From: an uncultured Ruminococcus sp.
GTDB taxonomy: Bacteria; Bacillota; Clostridia; Oscillospirales; Acutalibacteraceae
Assembly (NCBI GenBank): GCA_902762615.1
Contig: CACWOX010000007.1
Location: 25,420-89,419 of the forward strand
Length of the DNA stretch: 64,000 nucleotides
Direction of reading: 5' to 3'
Within the stretch, counting starts at the first letter, position 1. Every line of letters starts with the position of its first letter. Positions 44,351-53,553 of this stretch are shown piece after piece. The translations under genes and the position numbers were made by a program. The notes beneath the pieces are model-generated. The model had not been told where the DNA came from and searched no databases. It saw only the letters and a program-made list of their open reading frames with translations.

Positions 44351-44463
44351 TGAAATCTCTCCTTTAGTATTAAACCAAATCTCTGAGCTGTCGTTTCATC
44401 TTTTAATCATTTACGAAAATAATCTATACAAAAATCGCATGATACATTTATATGATCAAGAAC

Positions 44464-44492
44464 ATTCTACCACACAATTTCCCAATTGTCAA
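44464..44492 (-). promoter_or_regulatory. Sigma-A promoter of the pseudokinase gene
   Basis: Minus strand TTGACA (44487-44492), 17 bases, TAGAAT (44464-44469). The leader is about 105 bases, AT-rich, with no clear structure. Confidence 0.8.
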
Positions 44493-44572
44493 AGATTATT
44501 AATGCACTGTAACCTCATGAGGGCAGATTGATATGATTTATTAACAGTTCTGTCACAATTGATACAGAAATA

Positions 44573-45919
44573 TCAGCCGTTTTTCTGGGGTTCGTTTGTG
44601 ATTTTCTCGTGCTTCTTCCACACATTGAGACGGAAATTATAAATTGCTTCTTTCTGACTGATATCGCCCTTGCTATAAGCCTTTGTTTCATTATAAAGCA
44701 AATTACTCAATGAAGCATCATAGACGGTGGGTACGGCAAATTCCAGGCTGCGTGCAGCCACATTGTAGACCGAGAAGGCGTCCAGCCCGTCAAACAGGGG
44801 ATTTTGAATATTCATGGAGGCAAGCTCATTGCAGACCTCACTGTTGTTGACATACTGCATCTCCGCAAGCGCTATGAGCTTCATGAATTCGCCGTCGCAG
44901 GTAAAGGCGCGGATGATCTCGGCGGCAATCGTCTGATTGGCGGATTTTTTGGGACAATAAAGCCAGCTGCCGCCGTAAACAAAGCCGTTAGGAGCAAGAG
45001 AGGTTTTGAATTTGCCAAATGACGCTCCGCTTCGTTTCGCCGAAGAAAAAACAGTCGTTATGTCGGCTCGGCCGAAGGAATTGCTCTTACAAAGCCACGG
45101 CGCGGCATAAAAACAGAATACGCCGCTGTCCAGTGAGCTGTACCAGTCGTCATCGAGCGTTTTGTTTCCCGCAAACGCCTTGACCGATTCAAGCTCCTTT
45201 ATCACATCCAGCCAATGTCCGGCTGTCTCGTCCGACACGGAAAGCCTGCCGTCGGAAAGCCACAGTCCATGCATGGCGCAATTCACCGACTTCCAAAGCT
45301 CGGCGCTGTTGGGCAGCATCTTGATATTGCCGTCCGACTGCTCGCTGAGCGTGCGTGCCACCGACACAAACGAATCCCACGACGACAGCCTCTCCTGCAT
45401 TTCCTCCTGATGGGTTATGCCGAGATATTTCTCAGCGTAATCCGAGCGGTAAAGCAGGATTCCCGGCTCCGCGCTGAATGCCGAGCCCTTCTGCACACCG
45501 TTAGTGTCGGAACCGAGTATTCTGGTAAAAGGATATTGCTGCGACAATTCGCTGTCAGTGATGCCGATTTGTGAAAGAGCGGCTACATTGGCATCCTCGG
45601 CAAAAAAAGGCGCCATTTCATTGTCACCGAGGAACAAATCAATCTGCTCTCCGCCGGCAAGCCTGCTCTGAACGCTCGTGCGGTAAACATTGATCTCATC
45701 GGTAATCCATTCCACTTTGACATGCTCCATCAGCTTGGAATGACGGGGAATAAAATAAGTCTCCATCAGCTCGCGGAAGTCCTCGTTCCACGACATGATT
45801 CTGAATGTCACGGTAGGAGCGTCCTTGCTTTCATCATTGCCGCAGGAGACAAATTGGAGCATCATCACCGCGGCTGCCAGTATTACAGAAGTCGCCCTCA
45901 AAAGGCTCTTGCGTATCAT
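44573..45919 (-). CDS. Extracellular solute-binding lipoprotein
   Basis: A 448-residue ABC-type substrate-binding protein of the sugar-binding (family 1) class. It has signal peptide LLRATSVILAAAVMMLQFVS and lipobox FVSC. The mature part shows the typical 'VTFRIMSWNEDF', 'RLAGGEQIDLFLGDN' and 'YGGSWLYCPKKSANQTIAAEI' segments. No permease or ATPase genes are near, so it either serves a transporter elsewhere or has another role. It lies 94 bases after mnmA on the same strand; no certain promoter of its own. Confidence 0.82.
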   Translation of the reverse strand: MIRKSLLRATSVILAAAVMMLQFVSCGNDESKDAPTVTFRIMSWNEDFRELMETYFIPRHSKLMEHVKVEWITDEINVYRTSVQSRLAGGEQIDLFLGDNEMAPFFAEDANVAALSQIGITDSELSQQYPFTRILGSDTNGVQKGSAFSAEPGILLYRSDYAEKYLGITHQEEMQERLSSWDSFVSVARTLSEQSDGNIKMLPNSAELWKSVNCAMHGLWLSDGRLSVSDETAGHWLDVIKELESVKAFAGNKTLDDDWYSSLDSGVFCFYAAPWLCKSNSFGRADITTVFSSAKRSGASFGKFKTSLAPNGFVYGGSWLYCPKKSANQTIAAEIIRAFTCDGEFMKLIALAEMQYVNNSEVCNELASMNIQNPLFDGLDAFSVYNVAARSLEFAVPTVYDASLSNLLYNETKAYSKGDISQKEAIYNFRLNVWKKHEKITNEPQKNG

Positions 45920-46013
45920 ATCGGCACTCAGTTCCCTTCATATAAATAAGCTATAATCTATAATATACCTTACATGTAAATATTTAATGCATCATTTTGT
46001 AAAAAATATGCCG

Positions 46014-47063
46014 TCAGTTTTCGCCGCGAATGATCCTGCCCCCACAAATCACGACGTCTCCGTCGTAGCAGACCGCCGCCTGTCCCGGAGCGACCGCACG
46101 CTGAGGGCTGTCGAATTCCAGCGTGATCTCGTCCTCGCCGGTCTGTTCAAGCGTCGCCCATTCTTCCCGCTGGGTATAACGAACCTTCGCCGCAACGCGA
46201 ATCGGACGGTCTATGCGGGGAACGGCTATCATATTGACGCCACGCGCCACAACGCGCCTGCTGAATAAATCCTCATTGTCGCCCAGCGTAACCGTATTGG
46301 CTGCCATATCCTTGCGGCAGACGTACATCGGCTTGTTGAAGCCCATCCCGAGCCCCTTGCGCTGTCCGATGGTGTAACGGATGGCGCCTCTGTGCTTTCC
46401 GATCACATTTCCGTTCAGATCGATAAACGCGCCCTCCGGGAATTTCATGCCCAAATAGCGCTCGAGAAATCCCACATAATCGCCGTCCGACACAAAGCAG
46501 ATATCCTGACTGTCGTGCTTGCGGGAAGTGACAAAACCGTTTGACTCCGCAAGCTCCCGCACCTCCTGCTTGGTCAGCTCTCCCACAGGAAAAAGCGTTC
46601 CCACAAGCTGCTCCTGACTGAGCATATAGAGAAAGTAGGTCTGATCCTTGAAGCGATCGGCTGCCTTGACCAGCAGCCACCTGCCAGAACCCTCGTCATA
46701 ACGCACCGACGCATAATGCCCTGTCACAATGTAATCGCAGTTCAAATCGCGTGCGCGTCGCAGCAGACCGCCGAATTTGATGTATTTGTTGCAGACAATG
46801 CAGGGATTCGGCGTCTCGCCGCTCAGATAAGTGTCGGCAAAACGCCGCATAACCTCACCGTCAAATTCCCGGCGCATATCGAAAACATGATGCTCTATTC
46901 CCAGACGTTCGCAGACGCTCTTTGCGTCGCTGATGTCATGATCGTTTTGGTCGCCGAGCAGCCGCATGGTCGAGCCGACTGCCCTGTATCCCTGATGGAT
47001 TGCAAGCAATGCCGCCACCGAGCTGTCCACTCCGCCGCTCATCGCTATCATAGCTTTTTTCAT
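46014..47063 (-). CDS. mnmA: tRNA-specific 2-thiouridylase
   Basis: A 349-residue enzyme that puts sulphur on U34 of Lys, Glu and Gln tRNAs. It has the PP-loop AMSGGVDSSVAALLA for adenylation, the catalytic cysteine in NPCIVCNKYIKFG, the second cysteine in AAVCYDGDVV, and the family segments KDQTYFLYMLSQEQL and DSQDICFVSDGDY. Normal length. It is 60 bases downstream of azlD. Confidence 0.97.
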   Translation of the reverse strand: MKKAMIAMSGGVDSSVAALLAIHQGYRAVGSTMRLLGDQNDHDISDAKSVCERLGIEHHVFDMRREFDGEVMRRFADTYLSGETPNPCIVCNKYIKFGGLLRRARDLNCDYIVTGHYASVRYDEGSGRWLLVKAADRFKDQTYFLYMLSQEQLVGTLFPVGELTKQEVRELAESNGFVTSRKHDSQDICFVSDGDYVGFLERYLGMKFPEGAFIDLNGNVIGKHRGAIRYTIGQRKGLGMGFNKPMYVCRKDMAANTVTLGDNEDLFSRRVVARGVNMIAVPRIDRPIRVAAKVRYTQREEWATLEQTGEDEITLEFDSPQRAVAPGQAAVCYDGDVVICGGRIIRGEN

Positions 47064-47123
47064 TCTCTTACATGACCGCCTTTATCACATTATCAGTAAT
47101 TGAATCAGAATCGCGCCATGCCG

Positions 47124-47435
47124 TCACGAAAAAAACGGAATGGCTAAGCCTGCCGCAAATGCGGCTGCCGAAGCAGCCAGCGCCACCGCGATCAGCGGCA
47201 TGTCAAAATACGCAAGCACCACCGCCACCGCCGTTCCGAACGCCGCTGTCGCCATGCTCCCCGTCGAATAAAAAATCGCCGGAATTGTCATTGCCGTGAG
47301 CACCGCGTAAGGCACATAATACAGAAAGCTGCGGAAGAAGCGCGATTTAATCTGCCGGCGGAAGGCGGCAAAAGGTATCATTCTGATCAGATAGGTCACG
47401 CCTGCCATGACCGCAATATATATCACAAGACTCAT
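47124..47435 (-). CDS. azlD: Branched-chain amino acid transport protein AzlD
   Basis: A 103-residue membrane protein with about four helices. The GVTYLIRMIPFAAF motif near the N-terminus and YVPYAVLTAMTIPAIF identify AzlD. With AzlC it forms a two-component exporter or permease of branched-chain amino acids. The start overlaps the azlC stop by four bases, so the two are translationally coupled. Confidence 0.92.
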   Translation of the reverse strand: MSLVIYIAVMAGVTYLIRMIPFAAFRRQIKSRFFRSFLYYVPYAVLTAMTIPAIFYSTGSMATAAFGTAVAVVLAYFDMPLIAVALAASAAAFAAGLAIPFFS

Positions 47436-48145
47436 TGACTCACGACCTCCGTACTTTCTTCATCGGCAACCGGAAAGACCAACGCGCCTGTGACCGCAGC
47501 AATGACAGCGCTGAATATGATGGCAAATCCGCCGGTCACCTGCGGCAGAAGGTATTTGAATATCATGCTGCATATGGCAGCCGAAACAGCCACGGCAAGC
47601 ACTCCGCGGCTCTTTTTTGCCGGAGGAATGACGATTGCTATAAACATGGCATAAAGCACAATTCCCATGGCGTCGGTGAGCGACGCAGGAAGCAGCTGAC
47701 CTGCCGACGCTCCCAGCAATGTTCCCGCACACCAGCCAGCCATTGATATCGAAATCAGCCCGTACATATATCTCGACGTCAGCAGACCTTTCTGTGCCGA
47801 GGCAACGGCAAATATCTCATCTGTAATGCCGTACGCCACAAGCAGCCTTCTTGGGGTGTTGAAGGTGTCGTCCAGCTTTTGGGAGAGCGATATTGACATC
47901 AGTCCGTAGCGTAAATTGATGACAAGCTGTGTCAGCGCCATTTCAATATAGGAGCCTCCGGCAGCAATAATGGCGATTCCGGCAGCCTGTCCGGCAGACG
48001 TCAGATTGACCGCCGAGATAATCACCGAGGTCAGAGCAGTCAGACCCGAGCGCACCGCCAGTATTCCGAAGCCAAAGGACACCGAGAGATATCCCAGCGC
48101 AATTGGCACGCCGTCCAGCAAGCCCCTTACAAATGGAGATTTCAT
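47432..48145 (-). CDS. azlC: Branched-chain amino acid transport protein AzlC
   Basis: A 237-residue membrane protein. It begins with GLLDGVPIALGYLSVSFGFG, typical of AzlC, and has the 'NLRYGLMSISLSQKL' and 'GITDEIFAVA' segments. About six helices. It is paired with azlD. A strong hairpin lies 24 bases upstream of its start codon. Confidence 0.92.
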   Translation of the reverse strand: MKSPFVRGLLDGVPIALGYLSVSFGFGILAVRSGLTALTSVIISAVNLTSAGQAAGIAIIAAGGSYIEMALTQLVINLRYGLMSISLSQKLDDTFNTPRRLLVAYGITDEIFAVASAQKGLLTSRYMYGLISISMAGWCAGTLLGASAGQLLPASLTDAMGIVLYAMFIAIVIPPAKKSRGVLAVAVSAAICSMIFKYLLPQVTGGFAIIFSAVIAAVTGALVFPVADEESTEVVSQ

Positions 48146-48168
48146 CTGAAAATTATTTCCTTTCCGAT

Positions 48169-48220
48169 AGGCAGCCTGTTTTCACCGCTCATTTTCACAG
48201 AGTGACAAAAACAGGCTGCC
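48169..48220 (-). other. Strong hairpin between the Nudix gene and azlC
   Basis: GGCAGCCTGTTTT and its complement form a 13-base stem around an AT-rich loop, just before the azlC ribosome site (GGAAAGGAAAT). No T-tract follows on the minus strand, so it is not a standard terminator. It may protect or separate the transcripts. Confidence 0.5.
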
Positions 48221-48223
48221 GCA

Positions 48224-49243
48224 TTATAATGATATGTGATTGCAAATATAAGGTCGGATAAACGCAAGCTCCTCGGGGTGCAGGCAATGGTGAAGGCTGC
48301 CGCTTTTTACCGCCTCAACAAGAGCGTCATATTCCATCCACATGACCTTCTCCACCTCCGACTCCTGCAATTTCAAATCGGAAAGGTTCACCTGCCTGCG
48401 GAGAATATAAATATGGCAGTGCTCGCGGTCATGATATCCCCCGTCGTCATCGTCGTCGTAGGTCATCACCATACTGCCCGTATATACAAGTTCTTCGGGC
48501 ACGGCGGATACGCCAAGCTCTTCCTCTACCTCACGCAGAGCGCTTTGCAGCGCCTCTTCACCTGCCGGAATGTGTCCGGCTGCGGAAATATCCCAACAGG
48601 ACGGATAGAGCCGCTTGCAGGCTGCCCGAAGCTGAAGAAGCAGCAGCGGCTTTCCGCTTTCGTCGCTCCCTACAATCCAAATATGCGCAGTGGCATGCCA
48701 CAGACCGCGCCAGTGTACATAATCGCGTGAGGCGACATATCCCGCGGGGCTGCCGTCCTCATTGAATACGTCGATAAGCTCCACTTCTTCGCCGTCCACC
48801 GTGCAGCCGCTCAGACGATCGCCGGAATAAACCAGCTCCATCTCCTGAAAGTGCCTGCCGCTGATCAGATATTGGAGAAAGATCCTGTCTCCGTCCCAAA
48901 GATGCAGGTCAAAAATGTCGTCCTTGTCTATCCAGTGAAGCTCCCCTTCGTCGCAGTCGGTCAGCTCTCCTTCAAATTCCGTCACGAGAAAGAGACGCAT
49001 GATCTCTTCTCCCCATACGTCGGAACGGAAATAGACATTTCCGCAGGGGATCAGCTCGGCAGCGATCAGTCCGGTTTCCTCCAGGATCTCGCGTTTTGCG
49101 CATTCCTCGGGGCTTTCTCCCGGCTCGAGCTTGCCGCCAACGCCAATCCATTTGCCCTCGTTCGGGTCGTTCTTTTTCCTGTTGCGCAGCAGCATCAGAT
49201 ATTTGCCGTCATTCTCAATATAGCAAAGTGTCGCGTCCTTCAT
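48224..49243 (-). CDS. Double-Nudix hydrolase fusion
   Basis: A 339-residue protein with two Nudix domains. The first (residues ~1-150) opens ATLCYIENDGKYLMLLRN and has the box GGKLEPGESPEECAKREILE followed by ETGL, as in 8-oxo-dGTP diphosphatases. The second (~165-339) has HRGLWHATAHIWIV (here HWRGLWHATAHIWIV), PSCWDISAAGHIPAGE and ALREVEEELG, as in YfcD/isopentenyl-diphosphate-isomerase-like Nudix proteins. Both boxes keep the REUxEE residues, so both may be active. An ATG seven codons upstream (49264) is also possible; the chosen start matches the family's usual beginning. It lies close behind the VanX-like gene. Confidence 0.88.
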   Translation of the reverse strand: MKDATLCYIENDGKYLMLLRNRKKNDPNEGKWIGVGGKLEPGESPEECAKREILEETGLIAAELIPCGNVYFRSDVWGEEIMRLFLVTEFEGELTDCDEGELHWIDKDDIFDLHLWDGDRIFLQYLISGRHFQEMELVYSGDRLSGCTVDGEEVELIDVFNEDGSPAGYVASRDYVHWRGLWHATAHIWIVGSDESGKPLLLLQLRAACKRLYPSCWDISAAGHIPAGEEALQSALREVEEELGVSAVPEELVYTGSMVMTYDDDDDGGYHDREHCHIYILRRQVNLSDLKLQESEVEKVMWMEYDALVEAVKSGSLHHCLHPEELAFIRPYICNHISL

Positions 49244-49274
49244 ATTATGCTCATTCCCATCCAATCATTCCGTG

Positions 49275-50099
49275 TCAATCCGGAATATAATCCTTTGCCG
49301 CCTCATAGCTCACGCTGTCGGAAAAATGCCACCATTCGCCCGAATAGGGCTTGAAGCCGCATTCCGACATAACTTTTTCCAGCAATTTGGCATTAGAGAC
49401 GGCAGTTTTATCCTTAATATCGGAATAATTCCTGTCGGCTCGCCTTGAAAAATCGTCAAACCCCGTCGGCATGACAAACTCGTTTCCGTCCTCACCGACA
49501 AGCGTCACATCGACGGTACTGCCTCTGCTGTGAGAGGAATAGCCCTTGTTGGGGTTGGAGACATAGACCGGATTGGGGCATATTTTCCACAGCTTAAACT
49601 GAGCGCTCACCGGACGAAATGCGTCCCAGATCTTAATCCGAGCGCCATGCTGCTTCAGCGTCTCCTGCGCCTTTGCCAGCTTCTTTACCGTGCCGTATCT
49701 CAGCCACGCATCGTCAAAATCATAGATGACCTGTCCCGTAAAATTTCTGTCGGTGGCATAGATAAGCTCCACCTCGATATCGGGAATATAATCCCGGACA
49801 CGGACAAAGTCGGAATTTTTATGCTTTACATCTTCCTTCACAGCGGTGGAAGCAGTGCTGCTGTCCGCATAATAATTCGGCGAGACGTCCCTGCGCCTTA
49901 CCGTCACCTGTGATTCCGAAACGCTTTCCGACGCGGAAATAGTTTCGACGGTCGCGGCATTTGTTTTTCTGGGCAAAACCTGCGCAAGCACAACAGCCAA
50001 AATTGCCACCGCAGCCGCTATATAGCCGATGGCAAGCAGCAGCCGCTTGCGACTGACGCTTTTTTTGTTTATTTCTGAATTCATCATTTCATTTTTCAT
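49275..50099 (-). CDS. Membrane-anchored M15D D-Ala-D-Ala dipeptidase (VanX-like)
   Basis: A 274-residue protein with an N-terminal signal anchor (LLLAIGYIAAAVAILAVVLA) and a linker before the catalytic domain (residues ~95-274). It shows the VanX/DdpX pattern: VELIYATDRNFTGQVIYD, IWDAFRPVSAQ, the zinc motif SSHSRGSTVDVTL and EWWHF. It should cleave D-alanyl-D-alanine, but outside the cell, unlike cytoplasmic VanX. Wall recycling rather than vancomycin resistance is the likely role; no vanH or vanA homologue is present. The start overlaps the HAD gene stop (TAATG). Confidence 0.85.
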   Translation of the reverse strand: MKNEMMNSEINKKSVSRKRLLLAIGYIAAAVAILAVVLAQVLPRKTNAATVETISASESVSESQVTVRRRDVSPNYYADSSTASTAVKEDVKHKNSDFVRVRDYIPDIEVELIYATDRNFTGQVIYDFDDAWLRYGTVKKLAKAQETLKQHGARIKIWDAFRPVSAQFKLWKICPNPVYVSNPNKGYSSHSRGSTVDVTLVGEDGNEFVMPTGFDDFSRRADRNYSDIKDKTAVSNAKLLEKVMSECGFKPYSGEWWHFSDSVSYEAAKDYIPD

Positions 50100-50794
50100 T
50101 ATTCATTGACCGTCTCTAAAAGGCGCTTTCTGAAATCCTCGTCACGGAAATCCGCGATAACCTCGTCAACACCGCCGACAGAGGAAAGGAATTCCTGACT
50201 CAGCGACGACGAAACGGCGATAATCCTTCCCGCACCTGCCGCGACAGCCGATTCTATGCCGGAAGGCATATCCTCAAATACCACACATTCCGAGGGCTCC
50301 AGACCAATCGCTTCGGCTGCCGTGATATAGATATCCGGCTCGGGCTTGCCGGGAATGGACCCGTCGTTGTAGACAAAGGTATTCTGATTGAACCAGCGCC
50401 AAAGGTCGAAGTGCTTGATGTAAAACTGTGTGTTGCTTCTGCCGGACGATGTGGCAACCGCCATCCGCACACCGGCTGCTTTGAGCATGTCGAGCAGCTC
50501 ATAGGCTCCGTCGGCAAGATGAAGCCTGTCCGACATCTTCATGCAAAGCCTGCGGTAGACCTCTTCCTTTGCCTCGGAATGACGCTCGATTTCCCTGTCG
50601 GTCAGTCCGTTGTGAAGGAAGTATTTGAGAATATCGGCGTTTGTCCTGCCGTGAATGCAGTAACGAAATTCGTCGTCGGTTATCTCTCTGCCGCAAAGCT
50701 CCTTGACGTAATCCCGCCATGCCTGTTCGTGCTGTTCTGTGTCAAAAAGAAGTGTCCCGTTGAAATCGAAAATGATTCCCTTATATTTTTTCAT
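50099..50794 (-). CDS. HAD-family phosphatase, beta-phosphoglucomutase-like
   Basis: A 231-residue hydrolase. The motif I reads IIFDFNGTLLF, motif II VATSSGRSN, and motif III/IV KPEPDIYITAAEAIG followed by CVVFEDMPSGIESAVAAGAG. The motif I core is DFNGT rather than DxDGT, so the second aspartate, which acts as acid/base in phosphatases, is replaced by asparagine. This is seen in some beta-phosphoglucomutase-like proteins of uncertain activity. GAAGGACAG precedes the ATG. The gene overlaps the end of yfhO by 14 bases. Confidence 0.85.
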   Translation of the reverse strand: MKKYKGIIFDFNGTLLFDTEQHEQAWRDYVKELCGREITDDEFRYCIHGRTNADILKYFLHNGLTDREIERHSEAKEEVYRRLCMKMSDRLHLADGAYELLDMLKAAGVRMAVATSSGRSNTQFYIKHFDLWRWFNQNTFVYNDGSIPGKPEPDIYITAAEAIGLEPSECVVFEDMPSGIESAVAAGAGRIIAVSSSLSQEFLSSVGGVDEVIADFRDEDFRKRLLETVNE

Positions 50795-53393
50795 AGCTGT
50801 CCTTCTCGCCTTTCTTCCTGTCAGGTTTAATATCTTCCTTTGCAATGCCGCCCTCGGCTTCGTCCGGAATACCGTCAAGCTGTTCGACCGTCATGCGGCT
50901 GATATTCAGCTCAACGGCGCGAAATGCCATTCGCACCTTGCGGCGGCGTGCGGCTTCATGCTCGATCTTGAGAGTGATGTAAAGCCCCGCGGCAAAGAGT
51001 ATCGCCGAGAACCACACACTGAAGCGGAAATAAGGCGGCGTGTAGCTCATGACAACTGAATTTTTGCCCTCTTTCAGCTCAATGCCTATCAGCCCTCCGC
51101 AAAGCTCCACAGGCTCGACACTCTCTCCGTTGACCGTTATATCCCATCCGCTTTCGTACGGAAGAGAGGTAATGGCGGTCTGCTGTTTGGCAATGTCAAA
51201 CATAAACCTTACCGTGCTTCCTCTGTATGAAATGTATTCGGCACTCCTTGCGTTAACCGCATCGTCCAAATTTCCGCGATATGCCATGAATACAGGCTCC
51301 GGCGTACCGCTTGCCTCATCCGTCGCAATATAGACCGTGATAACCGATTCGCTTTCCTTGTCGGTAAGGCTGAATATTCCGTCGGCGCACGCCTTCTTCC
51401 ATTCGCTGCGGCTGTCGCCGTTGACAGCATAGGAATAATCCGTCTCCGGAACAAGCATATACAGATGTTCCGATTCCGGCAGCTCAAACACATATTGATT
51501 GACAACCGTGTTCTCATTGCCGAAGGTCCATTTGTAACGCTCGCTCTCAGACGAAAGCTCGGTTGTGTGTTCGACCGGCTCAACCGCCTCAAACAGTCTT
51601 GAACCGAACCATTTCTGCGCAAGGTAATTTTGCAGCTCAAAGGCATTCATATTTTCCGGCAGCTCGCCATTCCAATTGCCGATCAGATAAGCAGGCGAAC
51701 AAGCCTTGTGCCGTATGGCTTCCTTGGTGTAATAGCCGTAATCGGCATTGGCTATGCCAAACAGCATATCGGTAAACCCGGTGAAATTATCCGCCCCTCC
51801 GTACCGGGATTTTCTCATGATACCCAGCCTTTCGGCAAATTGGGTCAGACCCTCCACGGCGTTGCGGTTGATATCGACGCTGTCGGTTACGCCGTCGGTA
51901 CTTCTTGTGCGATAGAACCGAGGAACCTCTTCGTTCTTTTCGCGGTAGCTCTCTTCCAGCTCTGCTTTAGCCTTCATTCTGCTGTCCGCAATCAAGCTCA
52001 GACTGCTTGCCGTGACGCCGGAATGAATTCTTCCGACGGCTCCGGCGCAATGCACCCCGCCGAAAAGTACGAGCGCGGCAGCCGTCACCGCGGCAAGGCG
52101 CATAGTTTCGCGCTCGCCGCTCATATTCAGTTGAACGAATACCGCGCAGGCAAATATGACAAGACCTGTCTCGGCAATTAAAGAAAACACGTCGTTTCCT
52201 CTTAATGCAAATGAAATAATCGCAAGCAAAGCATATATCCCTATGGGGCAGGCAATTCCCATCATATGCAGCCCCGCACGCTCGGCAAAATTGCGTGCAG
52301 TGCAATATGCCGCAAGCAGCGCAAGCATGAAGCCGGCAGTGATATATTCCCCGCCGGCATTGCCGAACCCCAGCGTAAACTTTGCGATCGGCGCGACAGC
52401 GTGGCAGAGAATAATGATGGCTGCGCCTGACGCTGCCGAGAGCTTTTCGCCGACGCTGATATTCTGATTGAACATAAATGACAAAAAGCCTATGATCAGC
52501 AAGCCCGCGAGACAAAGACCCATTCCGCCGGCAGGAGTGGTTCCGTAGCCGCCGAAGCACAGGTCGCTGACAATATCGTTTGCCTTGCTGTCGGAAAACA
52601 CGCCGTTTTTGTAATAGACCGAGCCTGCCCACACAGGAATCACCAGCACGGCGTTTGTCGCCGCGGAGCAAAACAGAGTGGCAGCGAACATTGCGAGCTT
52701 GTACACGCGCTGTCTTTTGCTGCCCCTGCGGATATAAAAGGCAGCATAGAGCGCGAATGAAAAAACAATGCCAAGCAGCGTTAAGCGTGAGCAGGTAATG
52801 AAAAACAACGCGCCAAACAGGAAGAGCCTGACAGGGCGGGATTCCTGAACATAACAGTAGATTCCTGCGGCAAGCAGCGGAAAGAATACCGCACCGTCAG
52901 CCACCGACGGATAATACGCCGCAAAGGCTGCAAATCCGCAGAGCGAATAACCGAAGGACAACACAAAGCTCATAGAGCTGCTGATTCCTGTGCATTTGCG
53001 CAGCATATACCACGCCGCAGCGCCCGCAGCGCCTGTCCTGACTATGGTGATGATCGAATACGCCGAGGCAAGCGAACGCTGTCCGAAGAAAAACGACAGG
53101 AACATAAAGGGCGAACACAGCCCTGACGCAAACTCGGAATAAAAGCTGCTGCCAAAGCCCACATTCAGGTGATAGAACACGCCTTCGCCCGAAACGATCG
53201 ACCGGTACATGCCCGTGAAGCTCTCAAACCACGCGGCATTCGCGTCATTCATCATCGTATTGTCGCCAAAGGGAGCAATGCCGCAGACAGCCATCACCAC
53301 GGTCATAACGGCAGCAGGCACCGCAAAAGAAAGCAATGCCCACATCACAGGACTTTTCATGTCCGACTTGTCGGTTTTTTTGATATTACTCAT
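50781..53393 (-). CDS. YfhO family membrane protein
   Basis: An 870-residue protein with about thirteen helices in its first ~460 residues and a large external C-terminal domain, then a final helix near residue 800 and a charged tail. It matches YfhO (PF09586), with 'FGDNTMMNDANAAWFESFTGMYR' (opening loop, acidic), 'GFGSSFYSEFASGLCSPFMFLS' parts and 'YESGWDITVNGESVEPVELC' near the end. In Listeria and Bacillus, YfhO proteins glycosylate lipoteichoic acid as GT-C enzymes. The GT2-GtrA protein at 14.4 kb could supply such a lipid-linked sugar. It has its own promoter. Confidence 0.9.
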   Translation of the reverse strand: MSNIKKTDKSDMKSPVMWALLSFAVPAAVMTVVMAVCGIAPFGDNTMMNDANAAWFESFTGMYRSIVSGEGVFYHLNVGFGSSFYSEFASGLCSPFMFLSFFFGQRSLASAYSIITIVRTGAAGAAAWYMLRKCTGISSSMSFVLSFGYSLCGFAAFAAYYPSVADGAVFFPLLAAGIYCYVQESRPVRLFLFGALFFITCSRLTLLGIVFSFALYAAFYIRRGSKRQRVYKLAMFAATLFCSAATNAVLVIPVWAGSVYYKNGVFSDSKANDIVSDLCFGGYGTTPAGGMGLCLAGLLIIGFLSFMFNQNISVGEKLSAASGAAIIILCHAVAPIAKFTLGFGNAGGEYITAGFMLALLAAYCTARNFAERAGLHMMGIACPIGIYALLAIISFALRGNDVFSLIAETGLVIFACAVFVQLNMSGERETMRLAAVTAAALVLFGGVHCAGAVGRIHSGVTASSLSLIADSRMKAKAELEESYREKNEEVPRFYRTRSTDGVTDSVDINRNAVEGLTQFAERLGIMRKSRYGGADNFTGFTDMLFGIANADYGYYTKEAIRHKACSPAYLIGNWNGELPENMNAFELQNYLAQKWFGSRLFEAVEPVEHTTELSSESERYKWTFGNENTVVNQYVFELPESEHLYMLVPETDYSYAVNGDSRSEWKKACADGIFSLTDKESESVITVYIATDEASGTPEPVFMAYRGNLDDAVNARSAEYISYRGSTVRFMFDIAKQQTAITSLPYESGWDITVNGESVEPVELCGGLIGIELKEGKNSVVMSYTPPYFRFSVWFSAILFAAGLYITLKIEHEAARRRKVRMAFRAVELNISRMTVEQLDGIPDEAEGGIAKEDIKPDRKKGEKDSYEKI

Positions 53394-53437
53394 AATACCC
53401 AGCCTTCTGTCACAACGATTTAATAATCCATATAGCT

Positions 53438-53466
53438 ATTATAATCTGAAACTCGCTTTTTTTCAA
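53438..53466 (-). promoter_or_regulatory. Sigma-A promoter of the yfhO-HAD-vanX-like-nudix run
   Basis: Minus strand TTGAAA (53461-53466), 17 bases, TATAAT (53438-53443). Confidence 0.8.
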
Positions 53467-53494
53467 CGGGTAATTAAATGATTTTTAGCAAAAA

Positions 53495-53540
53495 GCAAAA
53501 TAATTCCCTTTTCCAAAGGAATTAATAGGAAAAGGGAATT
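53495..53540 (-). terminator. Terminator of the giant repeat-protein gene
   Basis: AATTCCCTTTTCC (53502-53514) and its complement (53528-53540) form a perfect 13-base stem followed on the minus strand by ATTTTGCTTTTTGC. Confidence 0.8.
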
Positions 53541-53553
53541 AAAATGATTGCTA

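Noticed and set aside
44690..45919. Complete ABC sugar importer
   Set aside because: Only the binding protein is encoded; neighbours are mnmA and the pseudokinase gene.
49275..50099. Vancomycin resistance gene cluster
   Set aside because: Only the VanX-like domain is present, with a membrane anchor and without vanH, vanA/B or a VanRS pair.
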